From Periplaneta americana (taxonomy: Eukaryota; Arthropoda; Insecta; Blattodea; Blattidae): a DNA stretch of 64,000 nt. How positions within the stretch are numbered: the first letter of the stretch is position 1; every line of letters starts with the position of its first letter. Where the stretch lies: the NCBI RefSeq assembly GCF_040183065.1, contig NC_091131.1:8442001-8506000 (forward strand). The letters run 5' to 3'. The notes below the pieces were generated by a model. It ran no database searches and was not told where the DNA came from. It saw only the letters and a list, made by a program, of their open reading frames with translations. Position numbers and translations under genes: made by a program. Below, in pieces: positions 1 to 9,969 of this stretch.

Positions 1-348
1 ATTTGGGGCTAAGCGGGATGAAGCTACAGGAGAATGGAGAAAGTTACACAACACAGAACTGCACGCATTGTATTCTTCACCTAACATAATTAGGAACTTA
101 AAATCCAGACGTTTGAGATGGGCAGGGCATTAGCACGTATGGGCGAATCCAGAAATGCATATAGAGTGTTAGTTGGGAGACCGGAGGGAAAAAGACCTTT
201 AGGGAGGTCGAGACGTAGATGGGAGGATAACATTAAAATGGATTTGAGGGAGGTGGGGTGTGATGATAGAGACTGGATTAATCTTGCACAGGATAGGGAC
301 CGATGGCGGACTTATGCGAGGGCGGCAATGAACCTTCGGGTTCCTTAA
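1..348 (+). pseudogene. RTE-like retrotransposon 3' end, family 1 copy a
   Basis: This is the C-terminal end of a non-LTR reverse-transcriptase ORF, cut by the window edge. It matches the longer copy at 11962-12799 almost base for base, including the NTELHALYSSP and MGESRNAYRVLVGRPEGK segments and the closing AAMNLRV. Relative to that copy, one G is missing near position 127 (GGCAT-TAGCACG against GGCATGTAGCACG), which breaks the frame. The stop is at 346-348 and a TAAG repeat begins about ten bases later. A very short 3' UTR with a microsatellite tail is typical of the RTE clade. The clade is inferred from that and from the tail motif. It is a dead copy. Confidence 0.8.
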
Positions 349-356
349 AAGCCATA

Positions 357-357
<1 letters not shown>

Positions 358-388
<31 letters not shown>
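358..388 (+). repeat. (TAAG)n tail of the RTE-like copy
   Basis: About seven TAAG units directly follow the retrotransposon stop codon and represent its 3' tail. The same tail follows the copy at 12799. Confidence 0.85.
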
Positions 389-437
389 TTGCGATGCCTT
401 TGGTAGAATCCCAAAGTTTTGTTAATCTCGCATTTAA

Positions 438-1361
438 GGGTCGTATTCATAAACAAGACTTTGGCTGAAGACTTCCCAAAGTCGACTTTCATAGTAAAGT
501 TTAACTTTGTTAAAAGTCCTATTCAGAGACAATACTTCTTGATAATTTGACTTTTACTTCGGTAAGTCGAGATTTGACGATCTTTTTTGAGTGTTGGCAA
601 TCACAATCATGGCCTTCTAAACGAATTAAATTAATGAATAGCTGAAGTAGAGTAGGCATTGCCACAATAAAAGCCACCTTTTGAGTCTCAAATCAGTGAA
701 ACAATTGAACATCGGCAGACGTTAAGCGATTGTTGCAGCATTATATAATATTATTTCAATGTAAAATAATAAAATTGTGAAGACGTGAAATATAAGAAGA
801 TGCCACCAATGACAGATTATGAAAGAGACATGCTACTAGAACTGGTGAAGACGTATAAAGAATACAATTAAATATACAAAATCAATAGGAAACCATTAAT
901 CCTTATACCCATAGAGCAATATCGAAGTGGAATAAAAGTATTATTAACGGAACAGGTAATCCTTTTTTATTACTCTATTATTCATCAGTGCATGTTGAAT
1001 CGTGGATATTATTTAATACGGTCCATTTTTCAAATCTGTATCTTGATTTGAATTCATTATCCCTATAAAATTCAACAGAGTTTTGCACATGTCTAATAAT
1101 ACGCCGAGAAACACGAGGAGATCAATAATTTCCTGGAGGTTATCAATCTTCTCGGCAAATATAACAATTTCCCAAATATCAGCCATTTTTCTTATGTCCA
1201 CGAACGAAAGTCAAAGTCAAAGTCTAGATTTTTGGCGACTTTGAAGTAAAATCACGATCGAAGTTTACTTTCGTCGAAGTGTCGACTGTGAATAGGAAAA
1301 TGGCGACTTTGTACTTTCCAAAGTCAACTTTGGTCCAAAGTATCGTCTATGAATACGACCC
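438..1361 (+). mobile_element. PIF/Harbinger-like DNA transposon, non-autonomous
   Basis: The ends are inverted repeats (GGGTCGTATTCATA at 438, TATGAATACGACCC ending at 1361). They are flanked by the direct triplet TAA at 435-437 and 1362-1364, the target duplication expected of PIF/Harbinger. AAAGTCGACTTT-like motifs recur in both arms. An in-frame stretch at 800-871 starts MPPMTDYERDMLLELVKTYKEY and resembles the start of the Myb/SANT-like accessory protein of these elements; it then hits a stop. No DDE transposase is visible. It inserted in sequence that continues at 1365. Confidence 0.7.
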
Positions 1362-1364
1362 TAA

Positions 1365-2099
1365 AGGTCCAAAAAAGAGTGCAGTTCGAAATGGGTCTTC
1401 AGTAGAAGGAAGAGTATTCATATAATTTAATGCTTGGTTTGACTTTTCGAGCGCTGGACTCGGCATGCTTTGTTCCATTTTACGCCCTATACAGGGTTTC
1501 TCAAAAATAAACCGACAAAATTTTCTGGAATATTCTTCATACATAAAAGCAAAAGATTCGAATCTTCTATCTAAAATAGTTTTTAAATATCAAATAAACA
1601 TGATTTGTGATTAGGCAGTGTGTTGATCTACATCACACGTATACTACCTGGCAATAAACTGCGGCGAAATCAGAGAACAGCTCTTCATACACTGCCTAAT
1701 ACTCCTGAGCTAGGTTGAGTTTGCATAATTTTACCTATTAAAAAGTGGAAATCATTTGAGTGAAGAAAAACAAAACTTCGGGAATGTCTTTCCTATAAAT
1801 AACACATGCCCTTTCCCTTCTTTCTAACTTTGATTACTGGGACTGCGCTTTATCAAATTCACAGAACGATAACTTGAAAAAAATGTAAAATAAGATTGTG
1901 GAAATTTAATTGGCGTTTTTATTTACTCTGTGGCTACTACCACAACACAATTAACTTGTCGGTCAATTTCTGTATATCCGATGACTATCCAAGTCCAACA
2001 GGTCTTGGCAGTCGTAGATTTGTGTCACTTTATAAGTGGAATAAGGAGAGGAATGCCCTTTATCACCTACCCTGTTCAATATATACTTGGAGGATTTAG
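1365..2099. other. Unassigned AT-rich stretch
   Basis: On the minus strand, an open frame (1544 down to 1365) would run into bases 434-389 if the Harbinger-like element were removed, so the pre-insertion sequence may have been longer coding or repeat sequence. I do not recognise the product. A TACAGGGTTTCTC motif at about 1490 looks like a transposon end, but I found no partner. Confidence 0.3.
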
Positions 2100-2566
2100 T
2101 TAAGAACTGTTTTCAGAACATGGAAGGGGTGATAGTAGGAGGAAAAAGAATAAATGCATAAAATTTGCTGATGACACGGCGTTGTTAGCAGAAGAGACAA
2201 TATTAAGGAATATGCTACTGGAGCTAAATGACAGCTGGAGCAGTATGGGATGAAGGTAAATGGAAACAAGAAGACCATAGTTATAAAAAGAAAAATAAAG
2301 GTGAACGTGAGAATTTTAAATGAGATAGCAGAGCAAGTGGACAGCTTGAAATACTTGGGGTGTACTATAAGCAGTAACATGAGCTGCTGCCAGGAAGTCA
2401 AAAGGAGGATAGCAATGGCAAAGGAAGCTTTAATATGAAAAAGGGCATCCTCTGCGCACCTCCGAAAAAATAAGTAAGGAAGAGACTAGTAAAGTGCTTT
2501 GTATGGAGTTTAGAACTGTATGGTGCAGAAGTATGGACATTACGACAAAGTGAAGAAGAACGACTA
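2100..2566 (+). pseudogene. Non-LTR reverse transcriptase fragment, family 2 (5' part)
   Basis: The reading frame includes a FADD catalytic box (2164-2175, preceded by IK and followed by TALLAEE). After frame breaks it continues with VDSLKYLGCTISSNM and QEVKRRIAMAKEA, then WSLELYGAE-like and WTLRQSEEER segments. These are the palm-to-thumb and C-terminal parts of a non-LTR reverse transcriptase. A minus-strand copy lies at 24183-25078. The frame is disrupted by stops and shifts. It is interrupted at 2566 by a transposon and resumes at 3469. Confidence 0.8.
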
Positions 2567-2716
2567 CACCTTTTCCAGTTGTATTTTAGAAAATATCAAT
2601 TGTATTTCAGATTTTTCATTTGTATTTCAGATTAGTCAATTGAATTTCAGATAGTATCAATTGTATTTCAGGAAACATCAATTGTATTTCAGAAACTATC
2701 ATTTGTATTTCAGAAG

Positions 2717-2839
2717 TTACGGTTGGCACCTTATTCTCCAATGTTAAATCCAATCGAGATCATTTGGTGTAAAGTGAAGACATACGTAAAACCCCATCTT
2801 GGAATTCCTGACGTCATAGCTCCTGGTGTTGTAGGCTAA
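2717..2839 (+). pseudogene. Tc1/mariner transposase C-terminal remnant
   Basis: Forty codons precede a TAA stop. The motif LAPYSPMLNPIE followed by IW is the conserved block around the third catalytic acidic residue of Tc1/mariner DDE transposases. The N-terminal DNA-binding domain and the first two catalytic residues are absent. A stretch just downstream (2850-2975) loosely fits further C-terminal sequence in shifted frames. Confidence 0.75.
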
Positions 2840-3080
2840 TTTACCTACTGTACAGAGTAAAATTGATGAAGAAACACACACAATATTGTTGGTGGTGATT
2901 GTGCTCGTCCAGTACAACACAGTACAATTCGTGAAGCTGCAGCTTTAGCTATGGTGAATATGCCTGTCGGATGCTAAAATGCAATAAAGTTGAGGATTTT
3001 TTAAATCCGTATTCCATTTTTTAAATATATGTTAAAATCTCAAGTAGGCCTACATTTGTTACTTTGTGAAATAAAAATGA

Positions 3081-3460
3081 CTATGGTATCTTAAATGCAT
3101 TGCTTATTTTCTGAAATACATTTGATACCATCTGAAATAAAATTGACAAATCTGAAATACATTTGATACCACCTGAAATACAATTGACAAATCTGAAATA
3201 CATTTGATACCACCTGAAATACAATTGACAAATCTGAAATACATTTGATACCATCTGAAATACAATTGACAAATTTGAAATACATTTGATACTGGTACCA
3301 TCTGAAATACAAATGACAAATCTGAAATACAATTGATACTATCTGAAATTAAATTGATAAATCTGAAATACAATTGATAATTTCTGAAATTAAATTGACT
3401 AACCTAAAATACATTTGATAATTTCTGAAATACAATTGATATTTTCTGAAATAAAACTGG
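3081..3460 (-). repeat. Degenerate tandem array, right arm of the mariner-like element
   Basis: Units of about 20 bp (CTGAAATACAATTGACAAAT alternating with CTGAAATACATTTGATACCA types) repeat to the element end. All three minus frames stay open across the array and read as repeats of YFR, FVNCIS and SDGIKC, which is an artefact of the unit and not a protein. The left arm, 2575-2715, carries the same unit in opposite orientation. Confidence 0.85.
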
Positions 3461-3468
3461 AAAAGGTG

Positions 3469-3800
3469 TAGAATCATCTGGAATGTGGATATGGAGAAGA
3501 ATGCAACGTATGAAATGGACAGACAGAATAAGAAATTAAGCTGTGTAGAAAGAATGGGTGAAGAAAGAAAAATTCTGAAACTGATCAGGAAGAGAAAAAG
3601 GAATTGACTGGGTCACTGACTAAGAAGGAACTGCGTCTGAAAAATGCATTGAAAGGAATGGTGAACGGGAGAAGAGTTCGGGGCAGAAGAAGATATTGGA
3701 TGATAGACAACATTAAGAAATACATTGTATACATGACTAGGAGGAAGGCGGAAAATATAAAAGATGGGAGAATGCTGGGTTTGCAGTGAAATACCTGTCC
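3469..3800 (+). pseudogene. Non-LTR retrotransposon 3' end, family 2 (resumed)
   Basis: This continues the family 2 ORF after the transposon: MKWTDRIRN, ERMGEERKILKLIRKRK, then NALKGMVNGRRVRGRRRYW and RKAENIKDGRMLGLQ followed by a stop at about 3787. The end GAATGAATG at about 3820 looks like a short tail. Stops and shifts are present. The minus-strand copy at 24.2 kb ends the same way. Confidence 0.75.
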
Positions 3801-3821
3801 TAGGGCAGAAAACAACGAATG

Positions 3822-4421
3822 AATGTACGAGTACGTTCATCTTCAAATTAATCTACCGGGTACAATGCACTCCTTCGATATCAATAGGACTTGCACAGAA
3901 ATCTAATAACTTCCTGTGCTAAGTCAGGAGAGTATGGAGAATGTTACAACACTGTGATGTGGAATATTTTCATAGCTTCGGTTACCGTCTTATCGAACCT
4001 CGTTGTTCAAATGTTGGTATGACGGACTTTTCACTACCATCGCATCATATTTCACGAGAGTTAAAGCTGTTGACACAGTCAAGGGCTTACAATAACTTAT
4101 GTTTGGCCACAAGATTGTTGACTTTACCACATATAGGTCTCGCTCAAGGAGAAATCGCTAAATGTCTGTAGCCTATGCGAAAAACGAGGAAACTGCGGTG
4201 TGTACGGTCTGCACCGTAGAAAGCAGAATTTCTTCCTCAGAAACAATGTCTTATCGAATGAAAGTACCACAGCACGGACCTCTGTTACATAACAATATTG
4301 TTTTGTTAGTTTCAGTACAATTTGTGTAATATTCAGTCACCTGTTGACGTTAGTAAAATATTGGCAGTTACGCCAAAGCGTTCAGAACGGTATAGCGAAT
4401 ATCTATCAGTCCTGCACACAG
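3822..4421. other. Unassigned stretch
   Basis: There is a 76-codon open frame at 3941-4171 with no motif I recognise. Nothing else is recognisable. Confidence 0.3.
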
Positions 4422-4572
4422 CTGGCGACGGATCCAGGTGAGAGATGTGAACTGGCACAAGGGAGAGTCTGCTGATGAAACAAAAGTTGTAATGTTTATA
4501 TCAATAGCAGCTATACTTGTTGCCCTGGTGACACATTTCGTCATTGTTACAAGAACAATTCGATATACGTAG
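4422..4572 (+). CDS. Candidate terminal exon of an unidentified membrane protein
   Basis: A possible splice acceptor (CCTGCACACAG, AG at 4420-4421) is followed by 49 open codons and a TAG at 4570-4572. The peptide starts WRRIQVRDVNWHKG. It has an acidic ESADET segment, then about 22 hydrophobic residues (VVMFISIAAILVALV, HFVIV) and a short basic tail, TRTIRYT. That reads like a single-pass membrane C-terminus, unlike the transposon relics around it. No upstream exon is identified and I do not recognise the family. A chance open frame is quite possible. Confidence 0.3.
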
Positions 4573-4701
4573 ATACTTTATAATGCTAGCCAGCATGAGA
4601 TATTCTGTTAACAAAGGAAATACTTTGGAATGAAATCTGACCTCATTTTAATTTGACTTCAATAGCAGTGTTGCCAAACGTATCATAATTATGTTATTAT
4701 A

Positions 4702-6342
4702 CAGTAGAACCCCGATTATCCGACACCCTATTAACCTAGTGATTGATTTATCCAACTGTTTTCCACTCACTCTTCTTTCTTTTTCTTTTTTTTTTTTTTT
4801 TGCTACAGAAACATATGAAGTACTACTGTACGTTATACAGGGACATCATTTTATTTTTACTTGCATTTTTATTGTACCTGCATTTCTGAATGTACTTCAC
4901 TCTCACCCCTTTATCAATGTTCCTGCTCCCGTCAGACACACAAACTTACAGCCGCTGTTGCATTCGAAGTCTTAAAGCAGTGAAGTAAACACTGCAGTGT
5001 ATAGTGTGTTTCAGAAATATGATTGCGTTTTCTATAGAAGAAAGAACCTATATTAATAATATCGTACTAAAATTATATTCAAGAAACGATAAATTCAATT
5101 TCAGAGAATATGCTTCAAAATATTTTTAATAATATGCGTACTGAATTGAAGCCTGCATTGTAATGAACGGCAACCATTTTCAGCGACTTGTTTAAAAATT
5201 CAGATTAGCTTTTTTTGAATTGAGGTGGCTAGAAGCAAAGGAATGCTAGTGACATTTGTAATAACATGAGTTAAGTGCATCGAGTGTAAGCAAAAGTATC
5301 TAAAATTTTAGTGGCAAAGGGATATTTTAATCGCATCACACATTAAAATTTAAATAAAAATTTCACCGATTTTACGAAAGCTAAAATATTTAAACCCCAT
5401 TTTCTCAAAAGTAACTTAAGTGCACTTACAACCCTTTACTTATGACCCCTCAATTTAAATGCAATCTCTATATTGTATGTTAACACCAATAATTAATATG
5501 CTAAATAAAGTAGACATTACATAACGAACACAGCCGCCTGAAAAGTTGAGTTTTTGAAAAAAAATGTTACTACTCTACTGTATTTTGATAAATTCCGTAA
5601 AAGTGATGATCAAACTGAAAATCGTAATATCGTATTTCCCTACAACATAAATGGATACACTACTTTTCTCTCCTCCTATACCTAGTAAAATGATTTGTTT
5701 ACATATTGCACTAGTAACATCAAACTCCTGTAATGGAAGGTGGCAACAGTGTTTCCGAGTATAGCCAGGTTAATGTTAAAAATGTTGGTAAAAATAAAGT
5801 GATGTCCCTGTATTAGTGCGTTTTTTTTTCTAGAGAGTGTTATTACAAGCCTTTACACTTCTAGTTTGGTCTATTGTTCGAGTACAACTTCTATATAAAA
5901 CGTATTCCATGAATGTCAAAAGAAAACTTTTGTGATAAATGTCGAAAAATGCATATAATTGAGTGATTTGGGAAAATAGAAACTGTGCCTCATCTCACAT
6001 CAGAATACGAGACTGATGTTGCAACTGTGCGGGATTTAATAACAATTAACGATAAAGTTTATAGAGTATGTAAATCTACAACATGAAACCTCTACTATTC
6101 CTATCTTTCCGCTTACAGCCATTACAAGGAGTTTTCATGCCCCTTAAAAACACGTCGTTGACAACCATACTTAAATTAGTGAACCAGTACCTAGCGAGTT
6201 GAACAAGACTACGGAGGAAATTACAAAACTTCAAGAATAAATTATTCACTTTATTTACGAAAATATTTTATGGTACGGATTATCCGAATTTTTCGATTTA
6301 TCGTTCAGTCCATCCCCTTCATTACCACGGATAATAGAGGTT

Positions 6343-6344
<2 letters not shown>
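4702..6344 (+). mobile_element. pogo/Tigger-like DNA transposon, split by another element
   Basis: The left end, CAGTAGAACCCCGATTATCC, preceded by TA, is the classic Tigger/pogo terminus. The right end, CCACGGATAATAGAGGTTCT at 6325-6344, is its inverted match but lacks the last few bases, where a TTC microsatellite begins. A second copy at 40823-42912 shares internal sequence (around 5940-6030 against 41820-41920). A 973-bp element sits inside at 4838-5810. I see no transposase motif, so this is non-autonomous or badly decayed. Confidence 0.75.
4838..5810 (-). mobile_element. CAGGGACATC-ended TIR element, copy 1
   Basis: The terminal inverted repeats CAGGGACATCATTTTATT and the complement of AATAAAGTGATGTCCCTG are flanked by TA on both sides (4836-4837, 5811-5812). 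It lies opposite in orientation to the copies at 10698, 48601 and 58831, which share TIRs and parts of the body. There is no coding sequence. The TA target suggests Tc1/mariner or a related superfamily. It is younger than the Tigger-like element it interrupts. Confidence 0.85.
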
Positions 6345-6373
<29 letters not shown>

Positions 6374-6386
6374 TTCTTATTCTTCG
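6343..6386 (-). repeat. (TTC)n microsatellite, retroposon tail
   Basis: TTC units followed by TTATTC units lie directly at the 3' end of the minus-strand retroposon at 6390, where they read as a GAA-rich tail. Confidence 0.75.
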
Positions 6387-6389
6387 GCA

Positions 6390-7300
6390 CTACGGCCCTT
6401 GTACTCTAGCCTTGGCCTCCCTTAGGATCTTGGTCCATTCCTGTCCAACCAGAGCCTTCTGCCTCCATCTTCTCACGCCTAGAGTCCTTAAATCGTCCTC
6501 CACTCCATCCAACCATCTTAGTTTCTGTCTGCCAATATTGCGCCTGCCTTCTGGTTTTGTGTTTAGAATCTTTTTTGGTATTCTCTGATCATTCATCCTG
6601 ATTACATGTCCTAACCATTCCAACCTACAGGCTTTGATTTCAGCAACAATATCTGGAGATTTATATTGAGTTTTCAGTTCTGTATTATATCTAATCCTCC
6701 AGTATCCATTCTCATATTTAGGACCATAGATTTTCCTTAGAATTTTTCTTTCCCATGTCATCAGTTGTTGTTCCATTTTCTTCGACAGAGTCCAAGTTTC
6801 ACTGCCATAAAGCACAATTGGTCTTACGACTGTTTTATATAATGTAAGTTTTGCTTTTTACTTATGCATCTTGCTCTCAAAGTTTTGTTAAGGGCTCTCA
6901 GGCATCTATTTCCCCCAGCAATTTTTGCCTCATATCCGCATCTGCAGTGTTTTCTTGGGTAATTAGAACTCCTAGATATTTAAAAGAATCTACTTCCTCA
7001 TATTTCTGTCCATTTATTTTTAATATCTTTATTACAAACGCCACTTGGTCTTATGTTTCTCATATATTTAGTTTTCTCTTTATTAATTTTTAACCCCATG
7101 TGCTCTGCTTCTATTTGAATTTGGGTTACTATTTCATTTAGCACTCCAAGAGATCTACTCATGACCACAATATCATCCGCATAGGCCATGCACTGTCTGG
7201 TTCTATTAAATATGGTACCATTAAAATTTATATCAATGTTCCTAATGACTTTTTCAAGGCCGATGTTAAACAGAATTGTAGATAGAGATTCTACTGTACC
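6390..7300 (-). pseudogene. RTE-like reverse transcriptase fragment, family 3
   Basis: The minus strand encodes a YADD box (CMAYADDIVVMSRS, within 7189-6998), GLKINKEKTKYM, and after frame breaks LYGSETWTLSKKMEQQL, WERKILRKIYGP, EIKACRLEWLGHVIRMND and RQKLRWLDGVEDDLRTLG, ending at 6390. This order (catalytic box, thumb, LYG-ETW segment, LGH segment) is the C-terminal half of a non-LTR reverse transcriptase of RTE type. The 5' end is truncated near 7300 and the gene is split over at least two frames. Confidence 0.85.
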
Positions 7301-7604
7301 ATAATTTTGCCTTTAATGCTAAGTACCATAAAAACTCATTATGCTACGCAGAAATAACACAATTTTCAAAGCTTTGGAAAGAGTAATTAAAAATACATAG
7401 ATATTCTCTAGTTTAAAATAATGAATAAGTAAGAAAAATTATTTTAATAATTCTTGTTTAAATATTCGCATAGTTCACTAGTTGCACTACAGCTCGTTTA
7501 AGCTAATTTTACAATATCTAGCATTGTAATTCGAAATAAACCCGGCTAACGATGGTTTACATTTAAATATACTTGCAGAAAATTATGAACGAATAAAGTA
7601 GTGA
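7301..7604. other. Unassigned AT-rich stretch
   Basis: I see no coding or repeat signature here. It may belong to the long-TIR element whose right end is at 9090. Confidence 0.3.
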
Positions 7605-7769
7605 AGTATGGGAGAGTAAATCTGAATTAGGGGTTAGCTTGCTTCAAAATGTATACAACAAAATAAAAAGGGTGCAATACAATAGAAAAGTATGGGAAAA
7701 TAAATCTGAATTTAGTGGATGGCTTGTTTCAAAATATACAAATCACGATAAAAAAATATAACACAATAT
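7605..7769. repeat. Tandem repeat, two units of about 84 bp
   Basis: Two diverged units start at 7605 and 7689 (AGTATGGG, then TAAATCTGAATT, and TTCAAAATRTA). A third partial unit (TAAATCTGAATTTAG) appears at about 8751, after the solo-LTR-like block. That block therefore inserted into the tandem array. Confidence 0.65.
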
Positions 7770-8729
7770 TGTGGCACCCGTCTGGAACGTTCTGGTCGCG
7801 TCTGGTTGCGCGCGCATCCAGCGAGAAGGAAAGCGCGGGGAAACGGAAACACGAATCCCTGACGCTAGCCGCGGTTCGGAGTGAGGGGGAAGAAAAAAAC
7901 GACTGCGACTGGGTGCAAGTAAGGAAGCATCTGGAGATCGATTGTTGTGGAGGTCCAGAAGCTTCGCGACGCAGAACATTCTAGATGTTCGAGGTAAAGA
8001 AATAGCACCGTGAGTTGCGACGCGTTCTGAGTTCGACGTGCAGTGAGCTTGAGTGAGTCCGTAACTGTGGCAGTGGCCAGGCGAGGGCGACGTATCCGGA
8101 GGATCTGAGTTCGATGTGCAGTGAACTTGAACAGTGAGCTAGAAGAACTAGCCAAGGCAAGCGAATTGTGAACTGAGAACTGACAGTTATGTTCTGCACT
8201 ATTGCTTTGAGAAGGCGGCCGGGTAGCTCAGTTGGTAGAGCAGTTGGCTACGGACTGAAAGATCCGGGGTTCGATCCCAGGTGGTGACAGGATTTTTTCT
8301 CGTTGCCAAACTTTCAGAGCGGCCCCGAGGTTCACTCAGCCTCCTATAAAATTGAGTACCGGGTCTTTCCCGGGGGTAAAAGGCAGTCAGAGCGTGGTGC
8401 CGACCACACCACCTCATTCTTGTGACGAGGTCATGGAAAGCATGGGGCTCTACCTCCATGCCCCCCAAGTGACTTCATGGCATGTTACGGGGATACATTT
8501 ATCTTTCTACCTTTTTACTAGTGCTTTGAGAACATTAATTGAAATTAGGAGTACATTGTTATTCTTTTCAATAATACACGTGTATTGTCATTGTCCTCGT
8601 GTGGAGTGCAATAACGACTATTGTGTTTCTGTGTTGAGTGGAGTACCCATTGTTGTAGGGTGAATTATTAAGAATAAAAGTCACATTGTTGACAGGTGTG
8701 GTGGTTAAAAGTGAGAATAAAAAGTCACA
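7770..8729 (+). mobile_element. Probable solo LTR (interrupted by a SINE)
   Basis: The block begins TGTGGCACCC and ends AAGTCACA, giving TGTG...CACA inverted ends. It is flanked by ATAT (7766-7769, 8730-8733) and interrupts an 84-bp tandem repeat that lacks it. It is GC-rich at the left and has an AATAAAAG polyadenylation-like signal near the right end, as an LTR would. Without the SINE and its duplication it is about 640 bp. No internal retroviral-type genes are adjacent. I infer a solo LTR; the family is unknown. Confidence 0.55.
8214..8516 (+). mobile_element. tRNA-derived SINE, family C
   Basis: A tRNA-like head carries an A box (TAGCTCAGTTGGTAGAGC) and a B box (GGTTCGATCCC), as in an RNA polymerase III promoter. 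A non-tRNA body follows, ending in a T-rich tail. Target duplications of 16 bp with one mismatch (ACTATTGCTTTGAGAA at 8198-8213, ACTAGTGCTTTGAGAA at 8517-8532) fix the boundaries. It inserted into the solo-LTR-like block. An intact tRNA gene is excluded because the cloverleaf 3' half does not continue. Confidence 0.88.
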
Positions 8730-8814
8730 ATATAATAGAAAAAGTGGTAACCTAAATCTGAATTTAGAGTGCGAAAGAAAATGTAATTTTGTAGTCAAAA
8801 ATCGGAAAAAAAAA

Positions 8815-9090
8815 TCTCTAGGAAGCAACTATGGAATTCACAATGCATTTTTAGCTTCAGAATACTAGCTAATTAAAAATGATACTTCTGAATTGTTTAT
8901 TCTCTAATTATAACATTCTTTAACCCTTAAAACTAACGAAAAATGTATTTTACAAACAACTTCAAATTAGTGTAACTCTGAAAATATTCAGAATAGGGCC
9001 TATGTTTATATGATATATTTTTTTTTTTTGCTTAAAATGTCTTCGCAAATATGCTTCGTAAGTGGTGGTAACTCTTCATGAACCACCCTA
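8815..9090 (+). mobile_element. Right end of a long-TIR element
   Basis: This matches the right arm of the element at 14037-15058: GAAGCAACTATGGAATT, then CTTCGTAAGTGGTGGTAACT, ending ACCACCCTA followed by TA. The left end was not found; it may lie before 7605 or be lost. Confidence 0.6.
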
Positions 9091-9727
9091 TATACCAATA
9101 TCGTTAACAAGAATAGAAATCCATGCTTATTTTAAATGATCCTCTGTGTATAATGCAGTTCGAGGCGCGTCTTTCTGACTTGCGAATTTAATGTTGAATT
9201 GGCGTGGCAAATGTAGAGTGTCTAGCGAAGGAAAATAAGTTAGTGCGGATTTGTCTTCTAATACGTTACTGCACATTACATATCGAGTTCTCAATCAAAA
9301 CACCGTGAAGACTGGAGGGAATCTGCGGGCAAGTGGAAATGATAGCACTGCGAATATAAGGATTTAGCAAACGGGTTGTGATACTGATCGCGGCGAGGAT
9401 GAAGCATGTCTCACACGTTAGTACTGTAGTACTATGTGACGTCACGGTTGAGCGAAGGTCGCAGAACTCTTTCATCAACAAAACTACAGACCAGCTGTTT
9501 TCTCGCCTCACCAATTACCGTGATTTTCGAGCTATGCTTTCATGGTTCAATATGTTTTGTCTGCAGGAGAACGTAACAGATAGAAACTTCACATGTCCCT
9601 ACAGGACACAAAAGAGCGCAGAAACTTCTGACGAAAAAAAGGCAACAAAATAGAAGATATTCCGGCGTACATAACTGCGGCAGAAATGAAATATTTAAGA
9701 ACAATAGCAGGTTATATATGGGACTAG
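9091..9727. other. Unassigned stretch
   Basis: Overlapping open frames on both strands (9266-9731) have no recognisable motif. Nothing further is visible. Confidence 0.3.
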
Positions 9728-9762
9728 CCACCGGCGTGGCTCAGTCGATTAAAGGTAAGCGT
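9728..9762 (+). other. Truncated tRNA-like SINE head
   Basis: GGCGTGGCTCAGTCGATTAA resembles an A box with its flank, but no B box follows. It is probably the stub of a SINE. Confidence 0.35.
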
Positions 9763-9773
9763 TCACTACATCG

Positions 9774-9847
9774 TATCGCACGCATCGGCTCTCGGCAAAT
9801 CCGTCCACGTTTCTCGGATGAGCTACTTTTCCGATGCGTGCGATCAT
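9774..9847. repeat. Short hairpin
   Basis: ATCGCACGCATCGG and CCGATGCGTGCGAT are perfect 14-bp complements separated by about 45 bases. It may be a small MITE. I found no second copy. Confidence 0.6.
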
Positions 9848-9969
9848 GGCTTCCTTTAATAAATTAATTTTAATTGGTCAACAGTTACTATTATGTGCTA
9901 TGTTCAGTGTCGCGCCAAAATAGCAGACGAAAAAGTTATTTCGCTTGTAGAAAATTTCGAAGAATTATA

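Larger units (their letters stand above)
2567..3468 (+). mobile_element. Tc1/mariner-like element with subterminal repeat arrays
   Basis: The termini are CACCTTTTCCAG and CTGGAAAAGGTG, flanked by TA on both sides (2565-2566, 3469-3470). The element splits a retroposon whose intact reading is known from the 24.7-25.1 kb copy, so the boundaries are secure. Inside, 2717-2839 encodes 40 residues with LAPYSPMLNPIEIIW, the C-terminal catalytic region of a Tc1/mariner DDE transposase, ending in a stop; the rest of the gene is gone. Both arms are arrays of TTGTATTTCAG-type units, inverted relative to each other. Length is 902 bp. It is not autonomous. Confidence 0.82.

Noticed and set aside
3081..3373. 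Three overlapping frames with YFRFVNCIS repeats
   Set aside because: They come from the subterminal repeat array of the mariner-like element.
8218..8290. A possible functional tRNA gene
   Set aside because: Good A and B boxes, but the acceptor stem does not close, a SINE body follows and target duplications flank the whole unit.
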